A stretch of DNA of 64,000 nt from contig NZ_JASAOI010000040.1 in NCBI RefSeq assembly GCF_029953285.1, positions 78,950 to 142,949 of the forward strand, written 5' to 3'. Origin of the DNA: Yinghuangia seranimata (GTDB lineage: Bacteria > Actinomycetota > Actinomycetes > Streptomycetales > Streptomycetaceae). Numbering within the stretch: the first letter of the stretch is position 1; every line of letters starts with the position of its first letter. Under the pieces are notes generated by a model, which ran no database searches, was not told the origin of the DNA, and saw only the letters and a list, made by a program, of their open reading frames with translations. The position numbers and the translations under genes are program-made. This document shows, in pieces, positions 7,787 through 16,935 of the stretch.

Positions 7787-10252
7787 ATGGACCACTCCGA
7801 CATGCTTGGGGGAGGAGGCCGACCGGCTCCTTTCGACATGCTCCGTGTCGCCACCGCGGCATTGGACGACAGCGGGCGTATTGTCGGCTGGTCGAACGAG
7901 ACGACCCGCCTGCTCGGCTGGGAACCCCCGGAGGTTCTCGGCCTGCCGGCGACCGAACTACTCGCCTCCGACCAGGACGTCTCCATGCTCCCCGCCCGCG
8001 GACGGGGTGACCCTGCCGGCACGTCCGCCGAGGTCGTGGAGCTGGTGCTCAGGGTCCGCCACCGGGACGACGGCGTACGGTTGCTCGGAGTGACCGCCAC
8101 GCCCCTGACCCACGCGTCCGGCGGTGCGGGGTGGCTGCTGTCCGCCATCGACCTCGCCCGTACGTCGTGGTGGGACAACAGCCGCTCGGTGCTGGAGCGC
8201 TTTCTCACCCACTCCCCCTACGGCATCGCCGTGCTCGACACGGAGCTGAGGTACGTCTGGATCAACAAGACCCTCGAGCGCATGGCCGGGGTCCCGCTGG
8301 GCGAACGCATCGGCCGCCGGATGCACGAGGTGCTCCCGGGGCTCTCGCCCTACGCGGTGGAGGACCAGATGCGAGCCGTCCTCACCACAGGTGTCCCCAT
8401 CCTGGACTTCGAGTACCAGGGCCACATCCCCGCCGACCCCGAACACGAGCACGCCTTCTCGACGTCCTTCCTGCGACTGGACGATGAGGACGGCCGCATC
8501 GCCGGAGTCTGCTACATGGGTGTCGACATCACCGAGCGTCGTCGCACCCGGCAGCGCCTGGCCCTGCTCACCGAGTCCGGCGCCCGCATCGGCATCGCGC
8601 TCGACTTCGAGACGACGTCCTGCGCGCTGGCGTCGGTCGCCGTGCCCCAGCTGGCGGACTTCGCCGCCGTGGACCTGTTCGACGGGGTCCTGCGGGGGGA
8701 GGAGCCCGCTCCCCCCGCCACTGCGGGCAGCCGCCTGGAGCTGCGCCGCATGGCGCACGCCTCGGCCCGCCCCGGGGACCCCGAGGTCGTGGCGGGAGTG
8801 GGAGCCGAACCGAACTACCCGCCCGCCTCGCCCATGATCCAGTGCCTGCTGCACGGCAGCGGAGTGCTCCAGACGCGACTCCATGCCAACGGCCTGTCGT
8901 GGCTCGCCGACGATCCCGCGCGCAGAGACGTCGTCGACGCCTGGGACTTCCACTCGTTGATCGCCGTGCCGCTGCGCGCCCGTGGCATCGTGCTGGGGCA
9001 GATGGTCCTGCTGCGCGCGAAGCGGTCGCAGCCGTTCGATCCGGAGGACCTCGCGCTGGCCGAAGAACTGGCGTCACGCGCCGCGCTGGGGCTGGACAAC
9101 ACGCGCATGTACACGCGGGAACGCGAGACGGCCCTGGCGCTGCAGCACGACCTGCTGCCGCAGGTCCTCCCGGCCGCCTCCTCACTGGAGGTCGCCCACC
9201 GCTACATCCCGGCGAACGCACGAGGCGGGGTCGGAGGCGACTGGTTCGACGTCATTCCCCTCTCGGGCGCCCGCGTTGCGCTGGTCGTGGGCGACGTGAC
9301 CGGGCACGGTCTCACCGCCGCAGCCACCATGGGACGGCTGCGAACAGCTGTCCACACCCTCGCGGACATAGACCTGCCGCCGGATGAGTTGCTGGCGCAT
9401 CTGGACGACCTCGTCCTGCGTCTTGTCGACGAGGAATCGGCGCTCCAGCAGTGGCACCCCGCAGCGTTTGCCGCCTTGGGGACGACCTGCCTCTATGCGG
9501 TCTATGACCCCGCCACACGGCAATGCACCATGGCCCGGGCCGGCCATCTGCCGCCGGCGATCGTCACTCCGGACGGGGAGGTCACCCTGCCGGACCTCCC
9601 GGCCGGTCCCCCGCTCGGAATCGGGGCGCTCCCCTTCGAGTCCGCCACGGTGCACCTGCCGGACGGCGCACTCCTGGCGTTGTTCACCGACGGCTTGCTG
9701 CTCGGGCACAGCGCGGACTACGACACCGCCATCGAGCGACTGCGCACCGCACTCGGAAGCGCCGCCGGATCCCTGGAAGCCACATGCGACGCCGTGGCCG
9801 CGGCAATGCTGACCGGCGTCCAGAACGACGACGTCGCGCTGCTGCTGGCCCGCCCCCACGGGCTCAGCGCGGACCACATCGCCACGTGGGACCTCCGCAG
9901 CGACCCCGCCATCGTGTCCGAGGCGAGGTCCCTCGCCTCGGACACGCTCAGCGCGTGGGGCCTGGACGACCTGGCCTTCACGACGGAACTGGTGGTCAGC
10001 GAACTGGTCACCAACGCGATCCGCTACGCCTCCGAGCCGGTGCAACTACGCCTGATCCGGCGTGAGAACGTCGCACTCATCTGCGAGGTCTCCGACGGCA
10101 GCAGCACCTCACCCCGGCTGCGCCACGCGCGCACCACCGATGAGGGCGGACGCGGGCTCTTCCTCATCGCCCAGCTCACCAGCCGCTGGGGCACCCGCTA
10201 CACGTCAGGCGGGAAGGTCATCTGGGCGGAACAGGCGATCGAGCCCTTGTGA
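7787..10252 (+). CDS. PAS-GAF-SpoIIE phosphatase with C-terminal anti-sigma-factor kinase-like ATPase
   Basis: An 821-residue multidomain signalling protein. Order: PAS (about 20-110), a second PAS (about 130-250, ending VDITERRR), GAF (about 260-435), PP2C-type SpoIIE phosphatase (about 450-660, with GGDWFDV and GDVTGHG supplying metal-binding Asp residues) and an RsbW-like HATPase (about 690-820, with ELVTNAIRYA as N box and EGGRGLFL). Such proteins control sigma-factor/anti-anti-sigma phosphorylation in response to a cytosolic signal. TGGAGG lies eight bases before the ATG. It stands alone and its last 48 bases overlap the end of the convergent fructokinase gene. Confidence 0.88.
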   Translation: MDHSDMLGGGGRPAPFDMLRVATAALDDSGRIVGWSNETTRLLGWEPPEVLGLPATELLASDQDVSMLPARGRGDPAGTSAEVVELVLRVRHRDDGVRLLGVTATPLTHASGGAGWLLSAIDLARTSWWDNSRSVLERFLTHSPYGIAVLDTELRYVWINKTLERMAGVPLGERIGRRMHEVLPGLSPYAVEDQMRAVLTTGVPILDFEYQGHIPADPEHEHAFSTSFLRLDDEDGRIAGVCYMGVDITERRRTRQRLALLTESGARIGIALDFETTSCALASVAVPQLADFAAVDLFDGVLRGEEPAPPATAGSRLELRRMAHASARPGDPEVVAGVGAEPNYPPASPMIQCLLHGSGVLQTRLHANGLSWLADDPARRDVVDAWDFHSLIAVPLRARGIVLGQMVLLRAKRSQPFDPEDLALAEELASRAALGLDNTRMYTRERETALALQHDLLPQVLPAASSLEVAHRYIPANARGGVGGDWFDVIPLSGARVALVVGDVTGHGLTAAATMGRLRTAVHTLADIDLPPDELLAHLDDLVLRLVDEESALQQWHPAAFAALGTTCLYAVYDPATRQCTMARAGHLPPAIVTPDGEVTLPDLPAGPPLGIGALPFESATVHLPDGALLALFTDGLLLGHSADYDTAIERLRTALGSAAGSLEATCDAVAAAMLTGVQNDDVALLLARPHGLSADHIATWDLRSDPAIVSEARSLASDTLSAWGLDDLAFTTELVVSELVTNAIRYASEPVQLRLIRRENVALICEVSDGSSTSPRLRHARTTDEGGRGLFLIAQLTSRWGTRYTSGGKVIWAEQAIEPL

Positions 10253-11197
10253 CCACGCCCAAGTCTCCGCGCGGCCTCCCGTGACGAGGAGTGCCCTCAG
10301 CTCGGCCGCCGTGGGCGGATCGGCACCGGGGCGGGCGCAGGTGAGTGCGGATATCAGGGCGGCCTCGGTCAGCAGATCGTCGAGCAGGCCGGTGTCGAGA
10401 CGGGAGGCCAGGTCGGCGGCACCCAACAGGGCCCGGCGGTACAGGGCGTTCAGAAGGCCCGAGGTGAACGCGTCGCCCGCGCCGATGGTGTCGGCGACCG
10501 TCACCGGCACGGCCGGGGCGGTCACGGAGCCCGCGCGGCAGACAGCGTACGAACCCTGCGCTCCGCGCGTCACGACCACCACGGCGGGACCGGAGGCGAG
10601 CCAGTCCGCCGCGATGTCGGTGACGTCCCGCGCGGGATGGAGCCAGGCGAGGTCCTCCTCGCTCACCTTGACGACGTCGGCCAGTGCGACCAAGGCCTCG
10701 ACGCGTCCGCGCGCGGACGCCGGATCGCCCATCAGCGACGGGCGGCAGTTCGGGTCGTACGACACCGTCATCCGCCCGCGCGCCCGCTCGATCAGGGTCC
10801 CGACGGCGAACGCGCCCGGCGCGAGTGTGGCGGCGATCGAACCTGTGTGCAGGCACAGGGAGTCGGCCGCGGCTGCTGCGGTCACGGCCGCGCCGAGGTC
10901 CCAGGTGATGTCGAACTCGTAGGACGCCACCCCGGACGCGCCGACGCGGGCCCGTGCGACGCTGGTCGAGCCGTCGTGCACGGACTGCGGTGCGACCGCA
11001 ACCGAGCTCGCCGCAAGGTGCTTTGCGAGCAGCCGTCCGTATGCGTCGCGCCCGAACGATGTGACCAGCCGCACCGGCGCGCCCAGCCGTCCCAGGCCGA
11101 CCGCGACGTTGGCCGGGCTCCCGCCCGGATGCGCCACCGGCTCCCCGCCGGCGGGGTGGACGATGTCGACGAGTGCCTCTCCGACAACGGTGATCAC
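10205..11197 (-). CDS. PfkB-family carbohydrate kinase, probable fructokinase
   Basis: A 330-residue ribokinase-fold kinase. The N-terminal substrate signature (GGSPANVAVGLGRLG) and the C-terminal anion-hole and catalytic motif (DTIGAGDAF) are intact. It would phosphorylate fructose (or a related ketose) with ATP. The GTG start overlaps the stop of the upstream AGE isomerase (GTGA), so the pair is co-translated: isomerase makes the ketose, kinase traps it as a phosphate. The C-terminal 48 bases overlap the convergent SpoIIE gene, tight even for this genome. Confidence 0.82.
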   Translation of the reverse strand: MITVVGEALVDIVHPAGGEPVAHPGGSPANVAVGLGRLGAPVRLVTSFGRDAYGRLLAKHLAASSVAVAPQSVHDGSTSVARARVGASGVASYEFDITWDLGAAVTAAAAADSLCLHTGSIAATLAPGAFAVGTLIERARGRMTVSYDPNCRPSLMGDPASARGRVEALVALADVVKVSEEDLAWLHPARDVTDIAADWLASGPAVVVVTRGAQGSYAVCRAGSVTAPAVPVTVADTIGAGDAFTSGLLNALYRRALLGAADLASRLDTGLLDDLLTEAALISALTCARPGADPPTAAELRALLVTGGRAETWAWSQGLDRLFRPDDLPA

Positions 11198-12468
11198 GGC
11201 CCCGCCTCCCCCGGCCCCTCGACGACGAGCCCGGTCGGCATGCGGCTGTGTCGCCCTGCAGTCCTCCGCCGCAACGTCTCTGCCGCGGTGGGTGAGACCG
11301 GCAGGAGCGGCAGGAGCGTCGCCTGGAGCGCGTGGTACGCGTCAGGTTTGCCCTTCCATACCGTGGCCGACGGTCGGCCGTCCGTGTCGAGTTCGTGGTG
11401 CCAGCTGCCGCGGGTCCGGTCGAGGAAGTGGGTGTCGGCGTGGGTCCACCACGCGCGGTACAAGGCGTCGTAGCCGGGGTCGCCCGTCGCCTGACGCAGC
11501 GCTGCGGCGGCCAATACGGCCTCGGCCAGGACCCAGTGCATGCGGGTCGAGACGACCGGCCTTCCGTCCCAGTCGACGGTGTACACGAAGCCCGCGCTGC
11601 CGTCGGCGTTCCAGCCCTCACGTACGGCGGCGGCGAACAGCGCCGCCGCGTCGTCGCGCAGCCACGCCGGCGAATCCGGTAGGGACGCGGACAGGGAGAC
11701 CAGGAGCCGAGCCCACTCGAACCAGTGCCCGATCGTGGCGCCATAGGGCCGGAACGGGTCGTCGGGACGCGTGCGGTTGTAGTCGGGCAACGGGCGCCAC
11801 ATGGCGTCGAAGTGCTCGATCAGCCGCCAGGAGTTCCGGCGCGCGTAGACGTGCACCACGCGCTCGGCTATGCGCAGCGCGCGACGTCGCCAGACGGCGT
11901 CGCCCGTCGCGTCAGCCGCGGCCAGGAAGCACTCCACGGCGTGCATGTTGCTGTTGGCACCGCGATACGCCTCGCAGGTCGTCCACGCGCGGTCCCACGA
12001 CTCGACACACGCGCCTTCGCCCTCGCTCCAGAACCGTAGATCGAGGATTCGCAGTGCCTCGCCGAGGAGCTCGTCGGCCCCGGGGCGTGCGGCGACCGCG
12101 GCGGTGGAGGCGGCCAGCACGACGAAGGCGTGGTCGTAGGCACGCTTCTCGCTCGTCAGCGGCCGTCCGTCCCTGTCCACCGCCGGAAACCAGCCGCCGT
12201 GTTCGGCATCGCGCAGCAGTCCGGACAGCGCGGCGACTCCGTGGTCGACCAGCGGTGCGGTGTCGGGGAGCCCACGCAGGTGGGCGAGGGCGAACACATG
12301 CGTCATGCGCGCGGTGATCCACGTGTGCACGACACCGTCGGGCGTCGGTACGCCCTCGTCGTCGAGCCAGGCGAAACCGCCGCCGTCCCGGCGGGCGGCC
12401 CGCGCGAACTCGACGATGCGTGTGAACTCGGCGTCGAGCCACGGTTCCTGCCCGGGTGACCTTGGCAT
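11194..12468 (-). CDS. AGE-family aldose-ketose isomerase (mannose isomerase-like)
   Basis: A 424-residue (alpha/alpha)6-barrel protein of the N-acylglucosamine 2-epimerase/YihS family. Family features include NSNMHAVECFLAA, the TIGHWFEWARLL helix with its catalytic-type His, and WKGKPDAYHALQA. Members isomerise mannose, glucose or sulfoquinovose to ketoses, or epimerise cellobiose. Coupling to a fructokinase favours mannose to fructose. I chose ATG at 12468 because GGAGG is placed six bases upstream; longer in-frame starts add low-complexity sequence. Confidence 0.8.
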   Translation of the reverse strand: MPRSPGQEPWLDAEFTRIVEFARAARRDGGGFAWLDDEGVPTPDGVVHTWITARMTHVFALAHLRGLPDTAPLVDHGVAALSGLLRDAEHGGWFPAVDRDGRPLTSEKRAYDHAFVVLAASTAAVAARPGADELLGEALRILDLRFWSEGEGACVESWDRAWTTCEAYRGANSNMHAVECFLAAADATGDAVWRRRALRIAERVVHVYARRNSWRLIEHFDAMWRPLPDYNRTRPDDPFRPYGATIGHWFEWARLLVSLSASLPDSPAWLRDDAAALFAAAVREGWNADGSAGFVYTVDWDGRPVVSTRMHWVLAEAVLAAAALRQATGDPGYDALYRAWWTHADTHFLDRTRGSWHHELDTDGRPSATVWKGKPDAYHALQATLLPLLPVSPTAAETLRRRTAGRHSRMPTGLVVEGPGEAGP

Positions 12469-12872
12469 TGCAGCCTCCACGTCGAAACCGCCCCTCGTTG
12501 CCACTGACCTGTCCGCGCCCGCTGGCAGCCCTGCCGAGGACCATGTGTCGCCCCGTTCCGCGGACACCGCCGAACGATACATGGTTCGGATCTATTTTGA
12601 CACTTGCCACCAATGAGTCAGATCTAAAGCCTTGACGCTGAGACATCCGACTTCCAGACTCGTGCCACCTTGACGAGACACAACTCATGGGCAGCAGCAC
12701 TCAGTTCCCAGATTTGCTGGGGCCGGCGAGAGCCGGGCTCCATGTTCGACATGACGTGCGCAGCGGCGTCGACGGTTTGGCGGCAGTCAAAGAATCAGAT
12801 CTATCTGCCACACGGCTTCTCGGTCGCGACGGTGGATCGCGGCGACATCGACTCGACAGAGGTGATACCGAG
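12469..12872. promoter_or_regulatory. Divergent intergenic region, relatively AT-rich
   Basis: About 400 bases between the isomerase and the secreted protein gene. Three related GATCTA words occur (near 12590, 12619 and 12797; two read CAGATCTA), and TTGACA/TTGACG -35-like hexamers are present near 12596 and 12631. They may be operator half-sites for a regulator of both genes, but I cannot define a clear palindrome. No convincing gene is present. Confidence 0.35.
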
Positions 12873-15800
12873 ATGACAATCCGCAGAGGCGCCGTTGCCT
12901 GTCTGCAGGCGATGGTTCTCGCCACAGCAGCGGTGGGGGTGGCCGGCCCCACGGCGTCGGCCGCCCGTGCCACCTACACCATCCGGGCCGGTTCGCTGAT
13001 GGTCGCGCTGGACGGCTCGGGGACGGTGACCGACCTGGTGGACCTGGCGAACGGCCGCGACTACGCGAGCGGGGCCCATCGCTCGCCGCTGATCAAGCTG
13101 GTTGCCGACGGCGCGCAGCAGACGCCCACGTCCCTCTCGTACGACGTGCCGTCGTCCACCTACACGTTCGAATTCGGGGGGAAGGGGATCAAGGTCGCCG
13201 TCCGGGCGGTGTCCCTGCCGGGGTACGCGACGCTCGAGGTCACCAGCGTCAACGCGCCTGCCGGGGTGGACGTGCAGACCCTGTTGTGGGGCCCGATCAC
13301 CACGGGCATCACCCAGACCGTGGGCGAGACGGTCGGCGTGGTCCACGACAACGACTTCGCGATCGGGATCCACGGGCTCAACGACAAGACCGTCGGAGGC
13401 TGGCCCGACGAGTTCGACAAGCTCAGTTACCCCGACGGGCCGGTGAAGGTCGGCACGCCGTCCAGCTGGCCCTTCGGCTGGTTCAGTGCCCACCAAACCA
13501 CCTGGGGCAGCATCCTTCAGGCGTACACCTACGACTACACGAAGACGCGGCAGCGGTACGTGGGTTGGGGGGACGTGAACGAGCCCAATGTGGCGGTCCC
13601 TCCGCTCAGCGGCGACGACGCGGTGATCAAGGGCTCGAAGATCGCCCTGTTCGGTACCGCGCCGGGCGACGTCCTCGGCACGCTGTCCCGGATCGAGACC
13701 GGTGAAGGCCTGGTGCACACCAGCATCGACGGGCAGTGGGGCAAGACCTCACAGGGGGCCTCGCAGTCCTTCCTCGTGCTCGGCGACCTGAACACCAAGA
13801 ACGCCTCGCAGGCGAGCACGTACGCCAAGGACGCCGGGATCCGCTACATCTACTCCCTGCCGAACGCGGTGGGGCCCTGGCAGTCGACCGGGCACTATCA
13901 GTTCGACTCCTCCTTCGGCGGCTCCGACGCGGGCGCGGCCGGGCTGGTCCACACGGCGGCGGCCGGTGGGGAGTCGGTCGGCGTGCACACGCTGTCCAAC
14001 ACCATCGACACCGACGACCCGTACGTGACGCCGGTGCCGGACCCGGGGCTGGCGACCATGGGTTCGGTCAAACTGACCCGGCCGCTGGACGCGTCCGCCA
14101 AGACCGTCTACGTCGACGGCGACTCCGTCTTCACCGGCGGGTATGGGAAGGCCGTTCGCATCGGCGACGAGCTGATGACCTTCGGCGCGGCAACGAAGGT
14201 GGCCGGCTCCTCGAACGAGTACCAGGTCACCCTCGAGAACCGTGGCGGATGGGGTACCGCTGCGGCCGCCCACCCCGCGGGCGCCGACCTGGCCCGCATG
14301 CAGTGGTACGCCTACGGCCAGTTCGACGCCGGCATGCCGATGATCCCCAAGATCGCCGAGCGGTTCGCGCAGATCTTCAACGCCACCGGGATCAAGGCGA
14401 TGTCCTTCGACGGCCTCGAGACCGCCACCCTCACCGGATACGGGACCTTCGCCACGAACAAGCTGGTGAACGGCATGTACCGCCGAATCACCGACACCGA
14501 CGACTTCATCTCCGAAGCGAGCAACGTCCTCCCCGGCATCTGGGACGCGGTGGGCCGGGCGAGCTGGGGAGAGACCTGCTGCACTCCCCTGCAGGAACGC
14601 TACGACCACCAGGCCTACTACCAGCGCAACTACCTGCCCAACATGATGGGTTGGGTCTCCTACAGCCCGACCGACTCGGTCCTCTCCCAGGAGTGGCAGC
14701 TCTCCAAGATGGCCGCCTTCAACGCAGGCGCCGGGCTTCAGGCCAGCGTGTCGGCCTTCAACAACAGCGGCAACACCGCCGGCGTGCTGGACGCCTGGAA
14801 GCAGTGGGAGGCCGCCCGTAACGCGCATGCCTTCACCGACGCGCAGATGAAGGCGATGCAGGACCCCAACTCGTACTGGCATCTGGAGAACACGGATCCC
14901 GGCAAGGCGTGGAACCTCTACGAGGTCCAGTACCCGGCGAACGCGCTGAGCGCGCCGAGCGACGGCACCCCGAGCAGCTGGCAGTACACCAACACCCACA
15001 AGTCACAGCCCCTGCAGTTCCAGCTCCAGGCATCCGGCGGAAGCGTCGTCAACCCGTCGATCACCCTGGGCGGGCAGACCGTGACCTTCAACACCACCGT
15101 ACCGCCGGGCGGTTACCTGGTGGCCGACGGCACCGCCACCGCGAAGGTGTACGACGGCACCTGGCACGAGCTCGCTTCCGTCACGGCACAGGGCTCGGCG
15201 CACTACACCGAGGGCACCCAGACCATCAGCTACCGCGCGGCCGGCTCCGCCGGATCGACCGCCAAGATCCGCTTCCTCAGCGTCGGCGCCCCCCAGAAGG
15301 TCACGGCGCCGATCGTGATCGCCGCGCCCGCCACTGCGGCCCGCGGCGGCACCACGACAGTGACCACCACGTACACCAACACCGGCAGCGGCCCGGTGAA
15401 GGACGCCGAGATCGGTTTGGCCGCCCCTGACGGCTGGACGGTCAAGGCAGTCGGTCGGGCTTCCTTCCCACACATCCCGCCGGGTAAGACGGTCACCGCT
15501 ACCTGGCAGGTCACCGCGCCCGCGAACGCCGCCGTCGGCGACGGCTGGCTGGTCGCCCACATCATGTCGGCCGGGGCACGGACCAGTTCGGAGGCGACCG
15601 CGCGGATCACCGTGCCCGACCCTCTTTCGGTCCACGGTCCTCAGATCGTCGAGGCCGGCAGCAGCGCCACGGTGACCACCACGTACGTCAACGGCACCTT
15701 GCAGGCCCTCTCCAATCTAACCGTCACCCTTGCCCCGCCCGCCGGTTGGAGTGCCAAAGCCACCACACCCGCGAACTTCCCCTCCCTGGGCGCCGGTCAG

Positions 15801-16478
15801 ACAGCCACCACCACCTGGCAGCTGACGGCCCCCGCGAACGCCGCGCCCGGCACGGCCACGTACACGGCGAGCGCGGACTATCAGAACACGCCCGTCAAGG
15901 ACCAGGTCAGCGGCGAATTCAAGGTGCCATACCCGTCACTGAGCAGCGCGTTCGACAACGCCGGCATCAGCGACGACGGCAACCCGGCCGCGGCCAACCT
16001 GGACGGCGGCGGTCGGAGCCTGTCCGCACAAACGCTGGCGGCCGCCGGCCTGACCCCCGGCGCGACGGTGTCGCACGACGGCTTCTCCTTCACCTGGCCG
16101 AACACCGCGCCCGGCAGCAAGGACAACGTCGTCGCCAACGGCCAGATGATCAAGCTCGGCGGCTCCGGCGGAAAGCTCGGCATCCTCGCCACCAACACCG
16201 GCGGCCCGGGCTCCGGCACCGGCGTCGTCACCTACACCGACGGGAGCACCCAGAACTTCACGCTCGCGGTCTCCGACTGGTGGGACAACTCCGCGGCGGC
16301 CGGGGCCGACATCCTCGCCACCCTGCCACACCGCAACGCCAGCCAGGGAGGCGTCACCGACCACCCCGTCAGCATCTACGCCTCGACCGTTCCCCTTCAG
16401 GCGGGAAAGACCGTCGCCTACCTGACCTTGCCGGCCTCCGGCGGCCAGACGCACATCTTCGCGACCGCAGTCGGCTGA
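12873..16478 (+). CDS. Large secreted protein with two NEW3-like domains, probable glycoside hydrolase of unassigned family
   Basis: A 1201-residue protein with a Sec signal peptide (about residues 1-29, ending PTASAA). Residues 30-800 form a large domain that I cannot assign; it looks like a carbohydrate-active enzyme (many Trp/Tyr, acidic segments such as KAMSFDGLETATL and the SWGETCCTPLQERYDH segment). Two repeated Ig-like domains follow (about 809-915 and 920-1015), each with a TYxN...GW...FPxxxxGxTxTxTWxxTAPANA pattern, as in the NPCBM-associated NEW3 domain of alpha-galactosidases. The last about 180 residues form a beta-rich domain. Divergence from mannose/fructose-type genes suggests that it releases sugar from a polymer. 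Confidence 0.6.
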   Translation: MTIRRGAVACLQAMVLATAAVGVAGPTASAARATYTIRAGSLMVALDGSGTVTDLVDLANGRDYASGAHRSPLIKLVADGAQQTPTSLSYDVPSSTYTFEFGGKGIKVAVRAVSLPGYATLEVTSVNAPAGVDVQTLLWGPITTGITQTVGETVGVVHDNDFAIGIHGLNDKTVGGWPDEFDKLSYPDGPVKVGTPSSWPFGWFSAHQTTWGSILQAYTYDYTKTRQRYVGWGDVNEPNVAVPPLSGDDAVIKGSKIALFGTAPGDVLGTLSRIETGEGLVHTSIDGQWGKTSQGASQSFLVLGDLNTKNASQASTYAKDAGIRYIYSLPNAVGPWQSTGHYQFDSSFGGSDAGAAGLVHTAAAGGESVGVHTLSNTIDTDDPYVTPVPDPGLATMGSVKLTRPLDASAKTVYVDGDSVFTGGYGKAVRIGDELMTFGAATKVAGSSNEYQVTLENRGGWGTAAAAHPAGADLARMQWYAYGQFDAGMPMIPKIAERFAQIFNATGIKAMSFDGLETATLTGYGTFATNKLVNGMYRRITDTDDFISEASNVLPGIWDAVGRASWGETCCTPLQERYDHQAYYQRNYLPNMMGWVSYSPTDSVLSQEWQLSKMAAFNAGAGLQASVSAFNNSGNTAGVLDAWKQWEAARNAHAFTDAQMKAMQDPNSYWHLENTDPGKAWNLYEVQYPANALSAPSDGTPSSWQYTNTHKSQPLQFQLQASGGSVVNPSITLGGQTVTFNTTVPPGGYLVADGTATAKVYDGTWHELASVTAQGSAHYTEGTQTISYRAAGSAGSTAKIRFLSVGAPQKVTAPIVIAAPATAARGGTTTVTTTYTNTGSGPVKDAEIGLAAPDGWTVKAVGRASFPHIPPGKTVTATWQVTAPANAAVGDGWLVAHIMSAGARTSSEATARITVPDPLSVHGPQIVEAGSSATVTTTYVNGTLQALSNLTVTLAPPAGWSAKATTPANFPSLGAGQTATTTWQLTAPANAAPGTATYTASADYQNTPVKDQVSGEFKVPYPSLSSAFDNAGISDDGNPAAANLDGGGRSLSAQTLAAAGLTPGATVSHDGFSFTWPNTAPGSKDNVVANGQMIKLGGSGGKLGILATNTGGPGSGTGVVTYTDGSTQNFTLAVSDWWDNSAAAGADILATLPHRNASQGGVTDHPVSIYASTVPLQAGKTVAYLTLPASGGQTHIFATAVG

Positions 16479-16485
16479 CCCGATC

Positions 16486-16519
16486 TGCCGGTGCCGGTGA
16501 CTTCCCCCCGGCACCGGCA
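16486..16519 (+). terminator. Strong hairpin after the secreted protein gene
   Basis: A perfect 12-bp stem (TGCCGGTGCCGG and its complement) with a 10-base loop starts eight bases after the stop codon. It is a good candidate terminator. Confidence 0.7.
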
Positions 16520-16559
16520 CCAGCAAGACGTTGTCCAGCAGGAACCTCGCCCTTCGTCA

Positions 16560-16591
16560 CGGCCCGGCGGCAGCACCACGCCGCCGGGCCG
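16560..16591. terminator. Second GC-rich hairpin
   Basis: A perfect 12-bp stem (CGGCCCGGCGGC and complement) around an 8-base loop, 40 bases after the first hairpin. It may be a backup terminator. The remaining bases up to the next gene at 16936 hold no convincing ORF apart from the diverged repeat at 16604. Confidence 0.55.
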
Positions 16592-16603
16592 CGCGCTTCG
16601 CTT

Positions 16604-16650
16604 CCCCAGCCGCGCCTGATCAAGTGCTGACCTGCGGGAACGCCGGAACT
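16604..16650 (+). repeat. Diverged direct repeat, copy A
   Basis: This stretch matches 20331-20376 at 39 of 46 aligned positions with one gap; the blocks CGCGCCTGATCA and GCTGACCTG are identical. Copy B begins inside the tRNA-Pro fragment. The copies bracket 3.7 kb holding the phosphoesterase, a transposase remnant and the amidotransferase. Confidence 0.55.
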
Positions 16651-16935
16651 GGACGACTCGACAGTCGAGTTGCCGCGTCTCCACGTACGTGCGGCGCGGT
16701 AGGGACCGGCTGGAGACTCCCGGTGTGCTCCCAAACTCTGATCTGCGCTCAAACTCTCGCAGATGCCCTCTTCGGCCTTGACGTCGACGAGATCGAAACA
16801 ACTACCCACCGCTGACGCTGCGATCGTCCGGTCTGCGCGACCCTGGCGGTTGAGGATTTCGGCACCCACGGGCGCCACCAGCAGCAGCGCGGCGCGGCGG
16901 TCCGGCCGAGCGTGCGGCCGACGCGGGGCGTCCGG

